From an uncultured Blautia sp. (GTDB taxonomy: Bacteria; Bacillota; Clostridia; Lachnospirales; Lachnospiraceae), in the NCBI GenBank assembly GCA_934408705.1, contig CAKRVL010000033.1:1-23840 (forward strand): a stretch of DNA of 23,840 nucleotides, in the 5' to 3' direction. Position 1 is the first letter of the stretch, and the number at the start of each line of letters is the position of its first letter. The position numbers and the translations under genes were made by a program. The notes below the pieces were generated by a model. That model saw nothing but the letters and a program-made list of their open reading frames with translations. It was not told where the DNA came from and ran no database searches. This document shows, piece by piece, positions 7,631 through 15,805 of this stretch.

Positions 7631-8183
7631 AGCCAGCCTCCTTCAATAAATCATAAAGTTTTTTCCTACTACGGGCCAAAACCGACTTAATCTTGCTTTC
7701 TCCACAGGCATGTCGATCTGCAATCTCTTTTATAGGATCCATATACCAGTAGCGTCTTATAAAAATATCCCGGTCACGTTCAGAAAGTGTTCCTAAAAAC
7801 TGGTCAAACAGTTTTACAAGTTCCTTTCGTTTTAAGTATTCTTCAATGTCAGAAGAAATCGCACTCCCAATTTTTTCTACTTCCCCGGCAATATCCTCCA
7901 TATGAGAATCTACTCGTTTCTGTGCATTTCTTTTACGATATCGGTCAATTGCTGTATTTCTTGTTATTTTAGAAACAAAGGAAGATAAAATAGATGGTTT
8001 CTTCGGAGGAATGCTGTTCCAGGTAAAAAGCCATGTATCATTTACACATTCTTCGGAATCTTCCCTGCTGTATAAAATATTGTGTGCAACTATGTAACAC
8101 ATATTCTGATATTTATTTTTTGTTTCTATAATTGCATTTTCATCTCTTGCAAAATACAAATCAATGATCTGTGCATCATCCAT
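7620..8183 (-). CDS. ECF-like RNA polymerase sigma-70 family factor
   Basis: A 187-residue sigma factor with region 2 (DSEECVNDTWLFTWNSIPP, then SKITRNTAIDRYRKRNAQKR, which contacts the -10) and region 4 (LSERDRDIFIRRYWYMDPIKEIAD then SKIKSVLARSRKKLYDLLKE, a helix-turn-helix for the -35). It lacks regions 1 and 3, as ECF-type factors do. The start ATG has GGGAGG nine bases upstream. The gene overlaps the DUF4179 gene, its probable membrane regulator. An ECF-shaped promoter lies 27 bases upstream of the start codon, which suggests autoregulation. Confidence 0.88.
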   Translation of the reverse strand: MDDAQIIDLYFARDENAIIETKNKYQNMCYIVAHNILYSREDSEECVNDTWLFTWNSIPPKKPSILSSFVSKITRNTAIDRYRKRNAQKRVDSHMEDIAGEVEKIGSAISSDIEEYLKRKELVKLFDQFLGTLSERDRDIFIRRYWYMDPIKEIADRHACGESKIKSVLARSRKKLYDLLKEAGYEE

Positions 8184-8209
8184 TCATGCCATCCTCCCTT
8201 TTCAATTTA

Positions 8210-8237
8210 TATCACGTATTTTGTTCCAATTGGTCGC
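8210..8237 (-). promoter_or_regulatory. Candidate autoregulated ECF-type promoter of the sigma operon
   Basis: On the minus strand GCGAC (8233-8237), then 16 bp, then CGTGATA (8210-8216). The GCRAC / 16 bp / CGT shape is that of ECF sigma promoters. The same arrangement recurs at 8887-8914. Confidence 0.5.
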
Positions 8238-8366
8238 CCTATTTGTACATTTATACACAACAGAATACACTTTATAATAACATATGCTATTGTTCTTCTT
8301 GCAAGGTCTTGTTTCTTTGTATTCAGTATTAGTATCTAGCTGCTTTTTTATAAAAAGGATATAAAC

Positions 8367-8645
8367 TTACCGGTCAATTATCTCTGTTACATAAGCTCCC
8401 TGACCATCTATTGCAATAACTTTTTCTTTTCCGTCTTCAGTTTCAATAATCTGCCCTACTGATACCGAATCCTGTGGTCCGCTGGTGCTTAAATCTGAAT
8501 CTTCGTCAAATGTAGCCAGCGGATACATTATCCTCTCTCCATTTGCATTGTAAAAACCATGCAGTTCGATTCCAGAACTGGCGGCCACTGAAACCGTTCC
8601 AATCAGCACACATACTGCCACGCCAATCCAAAACTTTTTTTTCAT
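8367..8645 (-). CDS. Small exported protein of unknown function
   Basis: Not recognised. The 92 residues start with a clear signal peptide (MKKK, a hydrophobic stretch to about residue 20, and a likely cleavage near VAASS). The remaining 70 residues are acidic, have no Cys and contain short beta-like strands (VSVGQIIETEDG, EKVIAIDGQGAYVTEII). A GAGAGGAG site lies before the ATG. The gene lies upstream of the sigma gene on the same strand, with an ECF-type promoter-like site about 240 bases ahead of it, so it may be a regulon member or envelope sensor partner; this is inference. Confidence 0.7.
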   Translation of the reverse strand: MKKKFWIGVAVCVLIGTVSVAASSGIELHGFYNANGERIMYPLATFDEDSDLSTSGPQDSVSVGQIIETEDGKEKVIAIDGQGAYVTEIIDR

Positions 8646-8880
8646 TTTTGCTGCTCCTCTCTCTTAACCGTAATTATTTTTTATATCCGCAAATACTGCG
8701 TGTCTTTTTCAAAATACCAACAGCTTCTAAATATCTCGCTGGATGCTCACAAGGAGCATTTGTAGCATAGAAAGAAACTCACTCCATTCATCCTTTTTAC
8801 CTCGTTTTCTTATTCTTTTACTATAAGCTGTGAAACAATTATTTTAGATTCCTCCCTTCATAGTTTCTCTATTTCTTTTC
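8646..8880. other. Intergenic leader region with only tiny ORFs
   Basis: No convincing gene. On the minus strand a GGGAGG site near 8855 and an AGGATGAATG near 8800 each lead only to very short ORFs. A 30-odd codon open stretch ending near 8675 reads APCEHPARYLEAVGILKK, which may be a gene remnant; I do not recognise it. The region would form the 5' leader of the small exported protein if the 8887-8914 promoter is real. Confidence 0.35.
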
Positions 8881-8886
8881 ACTATA

Positions 8887-8914
8887 TATCACGTAAAATT
8901 TTGGTATTCGTTGC
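8887..8914 (-). promoter_or_regulatory. Second ECF-type promoter-like site
   Basis: On the minus strand GCAAC (8910-8914), 16 bp, CGTGATA (8887-8893). It matches the site ahead of the sigma gene in both boxes, the spacing and the flanking ATA after the -10. It points toward the small exported protein gene. Confidence 0.45.
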
Positions 8915-8925
8915 ATATCAGATAA

Positions 8926-9159
8926 AAATATTTTTTTCATCGCAAGTTTTCTAAAGGACTTATTAATCCCCATGCACTGACTCTCGCCTACGATGGTACT
9001 CCTTTTGTTACTTCTTCAAGAGAACGAAAGCATCGTGTTTGTGATTGTGCCTCTAAAGGTATCAATGACTGTTCCTGTTTTTATCATGGGTTTCTTTCCT
9101 TTCACTCTATAGACGATTGGCGCTTTCAACAGGCTTTAAAATATTATAAAAAAAATAAA
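8926..9159 (+). pseudogene. Possible transposase relic
   Basis: A frame open from the stop at 8923 reads KGLINPHALTLAYDGTPFV, then SSRERKHRVCDCASKG and INDCSCFYHGF, before running into the mscS terminator. There is no start codon or ribosome site. The DGTPFVTSSRERKHRVCDC block with paired CxC motifs resembles a segment found in some clostridial DDE transposases, as far as I recall. Nothing resembling the rest of such a protein is present, so at most this is a fragment of a lost insertion sequence. Chance open frame is the alternative. Confidence 0.35.
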
Positions 9160-9199
9160 AAGCCGACCAGTTACATGAAAATCATGTTTCTGATCGACC
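9147..9199 (-). terminator. Intrinsic terminator of mscS
   Basis: On the minus strand a long stem (GGTCGATCAGAAACATG against CATGTAACTGGTCGGC, with two mismatches and some G-T pairs) is followed by TTTTTATTTTTTTT. It lies immediately after the mscS stop. Confidence 0.85.
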
Positions 9200-9207
9200 T
9201 TGAATGT

Positions 9208-10113
9208 CTATATTTCTTTTCTCTCCACCACATGCACATCCATCTGCGGATATGGAATAGAGATTCCATTGGCATCAAAGGCTTCTTTGATCTTTTCATT
9301 CAGACGCCATTTAATATTCCAGTATTTATCAGTAGGTACCCAGACGCGAAGCCCCATGACCACAGCACTTTCTCCAAGCTCATCTACAAAGACGAGCATT
9401 TCTTTGTCGGATTTGGTTCCCGGATCTTCCTGCAAAATATGCTGCAGAAGCTTCTTCGCCTTCTTAATATCTGAATCATAGGAAATTCCCACTTTAATCT
9501 CCAGCTTCCGAAGGTTACGGGCTGTTACATTGATAATAGTGCTGTTAGACAGCTTGCCGTTTGGGATGATTACATGCTTATTATCAACCGTGATCAGAGT
9601 TGTGTAGAATATTTCAATCTTATACACAGTGCCTTCTGTGCCACCGGACTGATCCTGGACAATATAGTCCCCAACCTGAAACGGCTTGAACAAAAGCAGC
9701 ATCACGCCACCAGCCAGATTCTCCAGACCGCCTTGCAGGGCAAGACCGATCGTTACACCTGCTGTTCCAAGAAGAGCAGCCACTGATGATTCCTTCACAC
9801 CAAAATTAGTGGCAATATTAAATATCAGTATCAGGTAAAGAAGAAATCTGCCAAAGGAGCAGATAAACTGAGCCACGCCTTTGTCTATACCTGCCTTTTC
9901 CATGGAACGCTTTGCAACCTTCAGAAACCATTTGATCAGTTTGGTTCCCACATAAAAGGCAGCTATGGAAAGAATAACCTTCATTCCGAAGCTAATCAGA
10001 TCCGGAATATGGCCATTAAAATATGTCTTGATCTGATCCCAATTGGAGTTAACTTTATTCACAGTTTCCTGCACAGTCTCCTGGACTGCATTTTCTATAA
10101 CTTGTCCTTCCAA
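9208..10113 (-). CDS. mscS: Small-conductance mechanosensitive channel, MscS family
   Basis: Membrane channel that opens on turgor increase and releases solutes. About 301 residues: three hydrophobic helices in the N-terminal half, the conserved pore-lining helix (LLGTAGVTIGLALQGGLENL, then AGGVMLLLFKPFQVGDYI), then the cytoplasmic beta domain with IEIFYTTLITVDNKHVIIPNG. Start choice: the frame opens at a GTG (10158) immediately after a stop and without a ribosome site. A TTG at 10113 has GGGAG exactly eight bases upstream and is preferred; the GTG start would add 15 residues. It is followed by a strong terminator. Confidence 0.9.
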   Translation of the reverse strand: MEGQVIENAVQETVQETVNKVNSNWDQIKTYFNGHIPDLISFGMKVILSIAAFYVGTKLIKWFLKVAKRSMEKAGIDKGVAQFICSFGRFLLYLILIFNIATNFGVKESSVAALLGTAGVTIGLALQGGLENLAGGVMLLLFKPFQVGDYIVQDQSGGTEGTVYKIEIFYTTLITVDNKHVIIPNGKLSNSTIINVTARNLRKLEIKVGISYDSDIKKAKKLLQHILQEDPGTKSDKEMLVFVDELGESAVVMGLRVWVPTDKYWNIKWRLNEKIKEAFDANGISIPYPQMDVHVVERKEI

Positions 10114-10265
10114 ATTATCATCTCCCTTTGCCAGACCTTTCCCTGAAAAGGTTTCCACTCACTGCTTATTGCTTTTCGCAACCGACCCAGAGGACTTACT
10201 TGATTCGGTTAAAATCACATTGTTTTCCACATGTGCCCTGTTTTTTCAGTGGCTTTATCCACCGC

Positions 10266-10529
10266 CTACTGCAAAAATCTCCACAATATCAACTGCACTG
10301 CCAGAATCACGGGAACGCCCAGACGGAATTTCCACTTCCTTGTCTTATGATGGAAAAACTGCATCCCAAGAAGCGCACCGGCAGAGCCACCGATAGCAGC
10401 CACCGCCAGAAGCTGGGCTTCCGGGATGCGCCACTGGTTCCTGATGGCTTTCTGCTTATCTATACCGTACATCCCGAAAGCAATTATATTCATCGCAACA
10501 AGATATACTATCAGTATATTTTGCAACAT
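10266..10529 (-). CDS. DUF1294 family small membrane protein
   Basis: An 87-residue protein matching DUF1294: a hydrophobic N-terminal helix, YGIDKQKAI, WRIPEAQLL, then GGSAGALLGMQFFHHKTRK and a second hydrophobic C-terminal segment. Function of the family is not established. The ATG lies three bases after the tex stop codon and has only a distant AAAGGA, so it is probably translated by coupling to tex. Confidence 0.85.
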   Translation of the reverse strand: MLQNILIVYLVAMNIIAFGMYGIDKQKAIRNQWRIPEAQLLAVAAIGGSAGALLGMQFFHHKTRKWKFRLGVPVILAVQLILWRFLQ

Positions 10530-10532
10530 ATT

Positions 10533-12692
10533 TTATTTATTCAATCCTTTCATGGAAAGGCTGATCCGGTTCTTCTTCTCATCTACACCAAGAACGCGAA
10601 CCTCCACAACATCTCCTACGCTTACAGCTTCCAGAGGATGCTTGATAAACTTTTCACTCATCTGGGAAACATGAACAAGTCCATCCTGGTGAACTCCAAT
10701 ATCCACAAAAGCACCGAAATCGATTACATTTCGGACAGTTCCCTTCAGGATCATACCTTCCTTCAGATCCTTGATATCCAGTACATCTGTACGAAGGATC
10801 GGCTTCGGCATTTCATCACGAGGATCACGGGCTGGTTTCTCCAGTTCCTTTACAATATCACGAAGTGTGATTTCTCCGATTCCCAGTTCATCAGCTGTCT
10901 TCTTATAATCCTTAATCTGTCTGGAAAGTCCTGCCAGCTTGCCGCCTGCAATATCTTCAGCAGAATATCCAAGCTTCTCAAGAAGCTTAGAAGCAGCCTC
11001 ATAGCTCTCCGGATGAACGCTTGTAGCATCAAGGGGATTAGAGCCTCCTGCGATACGCATAAATCCGGCACACTGCTCAAATGCCTTCGGTCCAAGCTTC
11101 GCTACCTTCAGAAGTTCCTTTCGGCTGGTAAAACGTCCATTTTCCTCACGATAAACCACAATGTTCTTCGCAATGGCCTTGGAAACGCCGGAAATATACT
11201 CAAGAAGTGATGCTGAAGCAGTATTTAAATCTACTCCTACTTTATTTACAGAGTCTTCCACAACGCCTGTAAGCGCTTCTCCTAACTTCTTCTGGTTCAT
11301 ATCATGCTGATACTGGCCAACTCCGATAGATTTCGGATCAATCTTAACCAGCTCAGCCAGCGGATCCTGCACACGTCTTGCAATGGAAGCTGCACTTCTC
11401 TGTCCCACATCAAAATTCGGGAATTCCTCTGTTGCAAGCTTACTTGCAGAATAAACAGAAGCACCAGCCTCGTTTGTGATCACGTACTGAACTTTTGCTT
11501 CCGGAATCTCCTTCAGCATATCTACGATTACCTGCTCAGATTCTCTGGACGCAGTACCATTTCCAACTGAAATCAGGGAAACTCCGTACTTCTTGATCAT
11601 AGCTTCTACAGTATCCTTCGCAGCGCGAATCTTCTTCTCGTTAGTAGGCGCAGTAGGATAAACAACTGTAGTATCCAGAACCTTTCCTGTAGGATCTACA
11701 ACAGCCAGCTTACATCCTGTACGGAAAGCCGGGTCCCATCCAAGAACAGTCTGTCCTTCAATTGGAGGCTGCATAAGAAGCTGCTCCAGATTCTTGCCAA
11801 ATACCTTGATCGCGCCATCCTCTGCCTTCTCAGTCAGGTCACTTCTGATCTCACGTTCAATTGCCGGAGCAATGAGACGCTTATAGCTGTCATCTGTCAC
11901 TTCCTTCAGAATCGGTGTGGTAAATGGATTATCACGAGTGATTACCTGCTTTTCCAGATAACGGAGAATATCCTCCTCCGGCGCACCTACCTTGACAGTA
12001 AGGATTTTCTCCTTCTCACCACGGTTCAATGCCAGTACACGATGACCTGCCAGCTTCTTTACCGGCTCTTCAAACTCATAATACATCTCATATACAGATT
12101 GTGTTTCCGGATTCTTTGCCGTAGAACTGATTGTTCCTTTTTTGGTAGTAAGCTCACGGATACGAATTCTGTAATCTGCCTCATCAGAAATATGCTCTGC
12201 AATAATATCCTTTGCACCGGCAATGGCATTTGCCACAGATGAAACCTCTTTTTCCTCAGAAACAAAGGCTTCCGCCTCTTCTTCGATAGATTTGTTAGTC
12301 ATCTGAAGCATAATAATATTTGCCAGTGGCTCTAATCCCTTCTCCTTGGCAATGGTCGCACGGGTACGTCTCTTCGGACGGTATGGACGATAAAGATCCT
12401 CCACTACAACTAATGTCTGTGCTGCCAGAATCTGCTCCTTCAGTTCCTGAGTAAGCTTGCCCTGATCTTCAATACTGGAAAGCACCTGTTTCTTCTTGTC
12501 CTCCAGATTCCGAAGGTAAGTCAGTCTTTCATTCAGGTTACGAAGCTGCTCGTCATTTAAGGTTCCTGTAGCTTCCTTTCTGTATCGTGAAATAAACGGA
12601 ATGGTATTTCCCTCATCGATCAATTTAACAGCAGCTTCCACCTGCCATTTTTCCACCCCAATTTCCTGGGTGATTATCTGTAAAATATCCAT
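10533..12692 (-). CDS. tex: Tex family RNA-binding protein (S1 domain)
   Basis: A 719-residue Tex protein, a cytoplasmic nucleic-acid-binding factor linked to transcription and RNA metabolism. Order of domains: N-terminal Tex helical region with the conserved TIPFISRYRKEATG, the YqgF/RNase H-like fold beginning LGWDPAFRTGCKLAVVDPTG near residue 315, helix-hairpin-helix motifs (LNTASASLLEYISGVS), and a C-terminal S1 domain (GTVRNVIDFGAFVDIGVHQ, LVHVSQMS). The frame is open to an ATG 14 codons earlier (12734). The chosen ATG (12692) has GAGGAGA eight bases upstream and gives MDILQ, the usual Tex start. Confidence 0.95.
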   Translation of the reverse strand: MDILQIITQEIGVEKWQVEAAVKLIDEGNTIPFISRYRKEATGTLNDEQLRNLNERLTYLRNLEDKKKQVLSSIEDQGKLTQELKEQILAAQTLVVVEDLYRPYRPKRRTRATIAKEKGLEPLANIIMLQMTNKSIEEEAEAFVSEEKEVSSVANAIAGAKDIIAEHISDEADYRIRIRELTTKKGTISSTAKNPETQSVYEMYYEFEEPVKKLAGHRVLALNRGEKEKILTVKVGAPEEDILRYLEKQVITRDNPFTTPILKEVTDDSYKRLIAPAIEREIRSDLTEKAEDGAIKVFGKNLEQLLMQPPIEGQTVLGWDPAFRTGCKLAVVDPTGKVLDTTVVYPTAPTNEKKIRAAKDTVEAMIKKYGVSLISVGNGTASRESEQVIVDMLKEIPEAKVQYVITNEAGASVYSASKLATEEFPNFDVGQRSAASIARRVQDPLAELVKIDPKSIGVGQYQHDMNQKKLGEALTGVVEDSVNKVGVDLNTASASLLEYISGVSKAIAKNIVVYREENGRFTSRKELLKVAKLGPKAFEQCAGFMRIAGGSNPLDATSVHPESYEAASKLLEKLGYSAEDIAGGKLAGLSRQIKDYKKTADELGIGEITLRDIVKELEKPARDPRDEMPKPILRTDVLDIKDLKEGMILKGTVRNVIDFGAFVDIGVHQDGLVHVSQMSEKFIKHPLEAVSVGDVVEVRVLGVDEKKNRISLSMKGLNK

Positions 12693-12751
12693 TTTTTCAA
12701 TCTCCTCTTGTTGCTTGTATTTCCAAATGAGCATGCTGCTCTGTAAAACTT

Positions 12752-13549
12752 TTATGCTTCTGAATTATAATCATCCTGCTGGTTGTTGCTGTAATCGTAA
12801 ATATATCCCTCTCCCGGAAGCCTGTGATCCAGTTCACCATTCAGATCCCTATAGAATGTTGCCATAGACATTTCCATATAAGGAATGATCCAGAAAAGCG
12901 CAATATAAAAAGTAAATACTGATAACAGCAGCAGCGGAACAAAGCTGAGATTCAGCTTCACATATCTCCAGAAATTTCCCTTCATCATTCTGGCGCTCTC
13001 CTTCAGTGCCTGAATGCCGCCAAGCTCTGTATCATCAGCCAAACAATAATAAGTCATGGCAAACGGCAGTGAAATAAGAAAATTCAGCAGTGTGCTTACT
13101 GCCAGAAGCCCCAGAGTCATAGAAAGCCACTGGATCTGAGAATCAATAGTCACCCCCGGATCTATAGTAAAGCTGGCATAATAATAAGGAATTGCAGTGA
13201 CAAGCTGGATCACAGCCAGCACGAATCCGGCAATAATAACCCTATCCGGCTGATTTCTGAAAAAGTATCCCAAATCTCCCAGCGAAAATTCTTTTCCACG
13301 GGAAATATTCAAAAGCATGTAACCAAGACCGGCTGAAATGATTCCTACGATCAAAGACACCACCAGCATGAACACTTCACTAAGAATCCAGTCCAATACA
13401 GATGTTCCGGAAAACAGGTTCGTAGAAAGAACTGTTCCCAGCATATTCAGTCCGTACACTGCCAGAATTCCCAGAACTACAGTTCCTATATGTCCCTGCA
13501 GTGCCTTTTTCCCTTGCAGCTTAATCTCCTTTGTACTTCTTTTTTTCAT
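12752..13549 (-). CDS. DUF975 family integral membrane protein
   Basis: A 265-residue membrane protein with about five or six hydrophobic helices. The conserved DUF975 features are present: a basic N-terminus (MKKRSTKEIKLQGKKALQG), SAGLGYMLLNISRGKEFSLGDL in the middle and ALKESARMMKGNFWRYVKL before the last helices. No function is established for the family. GGAGAACGATAATT precedes the ATG. It lies between degV and tex in the same direction. Confidence 0.85.
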   Translation of the reverse strand: MKKRSTKEIKLQGKKALQGHIGTVVLGILAVYGLNMLGTVLSTNLFSGTSVLDWILSEVFMLVVSLIVGIISAGLGYMLLNISRGKEFSLGDLGYFFRNQPDRVIIAGFVLAVIQLVTAIPYYYASFTIDPGVTIDSQIQWLSMTLGLLAVSTLLNFLISLPFAMTYYCLADDTELGGIQALKESARMMKGNFWRYVKLNLSFVPLLLLSVFTFYIALFWIIPYMEMSMATFYRDLNGELDHRLPGEGYIYDYSNNQQDDYNSEA

Positions 13550-13580
13550 AATTATCGTTCTCCTTTACAGTGAAACAGCA

Positions 13581-13606
13581 GGCCGGGATTCTGATACATC
13601 CCGGCC
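13581..13606 (-). terminator. Intergenic GC-rich hairpin after degV
   Basis: Perfect nine-base inverted repeat (GGCCGGGAT / ATCCCGGCC) between degV and the DUF975 gene. It lacks a clean T-run on either strand, so it may be a weak terminator or an RNA-stability hairpin. Confidence 0.4.
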
Positions 13607-13651
13607 AGATATATTACATTACTATTTTGCTGTTTTCACCTTCGCACCAAG

Positions 13652-14539
13652 TTACGCAGTTCTTCGGCTTCCCCAGAAAAACAGCGCTACTGTACCAGGA
13701 CCAGTGTGGCTTCCAATGGTGGTTCCGATATTGTTGATCTCAACCTTTCCATTAAGATGTGGGAAACGTTCTTCCACCAGCCTTGCCACCTCCCTGGCAT
13801 CATCAATGCATGCTGACTGGGAAATATAACATTTACCGGAATAGTCAAGTCCACCCTCTGCATACTCTTCCATCTTATCAACAATAGCACGGATCACTTT
13901 CTTCTTAGTACGGATCTTAAATCTTGGGATCAGCTTTCCCTGATCGTCCATATTCAGAAGCGGGCAGATATTCAGCATAGTGCCAAAAAATCCGCTGGCC
14001 TTGGAGATTCGTCCTCCCCGGATGTAAAAGGTAAGATCTGTGGAAAAGAACCAGTGATGCAGATTCAGCTTGTGCTCTTCTGCCCAGTCATAAACTTCAT
14101 CCATAGATTTTCCCTCATCCCGCAGGTCTGCCAGACGATCCATAAAAAGTCCATAGCCTGAGGATGCACCCAGAGAATCCACAACCATGATCCTGCGGTC
14201 AGGATATTTCTCCTCAAGCTCAGCCTTTGCAATGTTTGCTGAATTCACAACCCCCGAAATTCCTGAGGACAGGCAGACATGAAGCACATCCTTTCCCTCC
14301 TTCAGAAATCCCTCAAAATATTCTTCAAATTCATCCGCATTTACCTGGGAGGTTTTCGTCACCGCACCATCCTGCATTGCTTTATAGAATACATCAAAAG
14401 GCATGGACTGTCCCAGATCATCTGCATATTCTTTTCCATCCAGCTCATAATGAAAGCAGATATAGGAAATATTTCTGTTTTCAAAGTGTTCTTTGGTAAG
14501 ATCTGCCGTAGAACAGCAGCTGATAACATAGTTGCTCAT
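13652..14539 (-). CDS. DegV family fatty-acid-binding protein
   Basis: A 295-residue DegV protein; the family binds a fatty acid and presents it to kinase partners (FakB role in Gram-positives). Seen here: the N-terminal CCSTADLT strand and loop, KTSQVNADEFEEYF, HVCLSSGISGVVNSA, VVDSLGASSGYGL, FYIRGGRISKASGFFGTMLNI and the terminal SHTGPGTVALFF. AGGAGGGAG lies right before the ATG. It follows lysC by 38 bases, so it may be on the same transcript. No FakA-like kinase gene is in the window, so the assignment to fatty-acid uptake is from family knowledge only. Confidence 0.9.
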   Translation of the reverse strand: MSNYVISCCSTADLTKEHFENRNISYICFHYELDGKEYADDLGQSMPFDVFYKAMQDGAVTKTSQVNADEFEEYFEGFLKEGKDVLHVCLSSGISGVVNSANIAKAELEEKYPDRRIMVVDSLGASSGYGLFMDRLADLRDEGKSMDEVYDWAEEHKLNLHHWFFSTDLTFYIRGGRISKASGFFGTMLNICPLLNMDDQGKLIPRFKIRTKKKVIRAIVDKMEEYAEGGLDYSGKCYISQSACIDDAREVARLVEERFPHLNGKVEINNIGTTIGSHTGPGTVALFFWGSRRTA

Positions 14540-14577
14540 ATCTCCCTCCTGTGAATAACACTGTAAATAAAGTTTAT

Positions 14578-15786
14578 TTAGTCGGCAAGACCAAATGCAT
14601 CATGTACTGCATTCATAGCCCGGATTCCGTCTTTCTCATTGATCAGAACGGTAATACGGATCTCTGATGTAGAGATCATATTAATATTTACCCCTTCATT
14701 ATAAAGACTCTCAAACATCTTGGCAGCCACACCAGGATTGCTGAGCATACCGGAGCCCACAATAGAAAGCTTGGCAATATTTCGCTCAGAATGAAGCTCC
14801 TTGAAACCAAGACGTTCCTTATTCTCCTCCAGGATGGCAACTGCATCCTCCAGATCCACCTTATTTACTGTAAATGATATATCCTTTGTTCCTGCACGTC
14901 CGATAGACTGCAGAATAACATCTACATTAATATTTTTCTTTGCAAGAGTGTCAAACACCTTAAACGCAACACCAGGCACATCGCGAAGCCCCAGTACCGC
15001 GATTCTCACAGCATCTGTGTCCAGTGCCACACCACTGATCAGCATTCTTTCCACGCTAACAACCTCCTTAACTACCGTTCCTTCACTGTTATTCAGGCTG
15101 GAGCGAACCACAAGGGGCACTCCGTATTTCTTCGCCATTTCCACAGAACGGTTGTGAAGTACGCCCGCTCCTGATGTTGCCAGATCCAGCATCTCATCAT
15201 ATGTGATCTCTTTCAGCTTTCTGGCAGTTGGAACCTTACGCGGATCAGCAGTATAAACGCCATCCACATCTGTATAAATTTCACAAGCATCTGCATGAAG
15301 TGCTGCCGCCAGCGCAACTGCAGTGGTATCAGAACCGCCCCGTCCCAGAGTTGTATAATCATCATATTTGTCAACTCCCTGGAATCCGGTTACAATTACG
15401 ATTCTGCGCGCATCCAGCTCCCGGCGGATACGCTCTGTGTCAATTCTTTTTAATCTTGCACTCTGATGGCTGCTTGTAGTATGCATAGTCACCTGAAAAG
15501 CATTCAGTGAAACAGCCGGAACTCCTAGCTTATGCATCACCATTGCCATCAGAGATACTGACATCTGCTCCCCAATAGTGAGAAGCATATCCATCTCACG
15601 CTTCGGTGGTTTATCGTCCATGTCATGAGCCATACTGATCAGCTCATCAGTATATTTTCCCATAGCAGACAGAACCATCACCACATCATTTCCTTTTTTA
15701 TATTCTTCAATACAACGGTTGGCAACATTGTACATTTTCTCTTTATTGCCAACAGAAGTACCTCCGAATTTCTTAACTATCAGCAT
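14578..15786 (-). CDS. lysC: Aspartate kinase with ACT regulatory domains
   Basis: Phosphorylates aspartate, the first step to lysine, threonine and methionine. The 402-residue protein has the kinase signature KFGGTSVG near the start, the LGRGGSDTTAVALAAALHAD block, the IYTDVDGVYTADPR loop, and two C-terminal ACT domains (LGLRDVPGVAFKVFDTLAKK; IVGSGMLSNPGVAAKMFESL). The ACT pair normally mediates feedback by lysine or threonine. AAAGGA precedes the ATG, and the gene starts 19 bases after hom. With hom and the ACT regulator upstream, the cluster is aimed at threonine/methionine supply. Confidence 0.93.
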   Translation of the reverse strand: MLIVKKFGGTSVGNKEKMYNVANRCIEEYKKGNDVVMVLSAMGKYTDELISMAHDMDDKPPKREMDMLLTIGEQMSVSLMAMVMHKLGVPAVSLNAFQVTMHTTSSHQSARLKRIDTERIRRELDARRIVIVTGFQGVDKYDDYTTLGRGGSDTTAVALAAALHADACEIYTDVDGVYTADPRKVPTARKLKEITYDEMLDLATSGAGVLHNRSVEMAKKYGVPLVVRSSLNNSEGTVVKEVVSVERMLISGVALDTDAVRIAVLGLRDVPGVAFKVFDTLAKKNINVDVILQSIGRAGTKDISFTVNKVDLEDAVAILEENKERLGFKELHSERNIAKLSIVGSGMLSNPGVAAKMFESLYNEGVNINMISTSEIRITVLINEKDGIRAMNAVHDAFGLAD

Positions 15787-15805
15787 ATTTTATCCTTTCA
15801 CGCTG

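Noticed and set aside
9175..9474. 99-codon plus-strand ORF running into mscS
   Set aside because: Antisense to mscS; its open frame is a chance continuation of the upstream relic frame.
10128..11210. 360-codon plus-strand open frame opposite tex and DUF1294
   Set aside because: Antisense shadow of two clearly coding genes, with biased Ser/His/Leu composition and no family features.
14540..14577. AT-rich inverted repeat (AAATAAA/TTTATTT) between lysC and degV as a terminator
   Set aside because: The stem is short, all A-T and has no clear T-run, so it is too weak to call.
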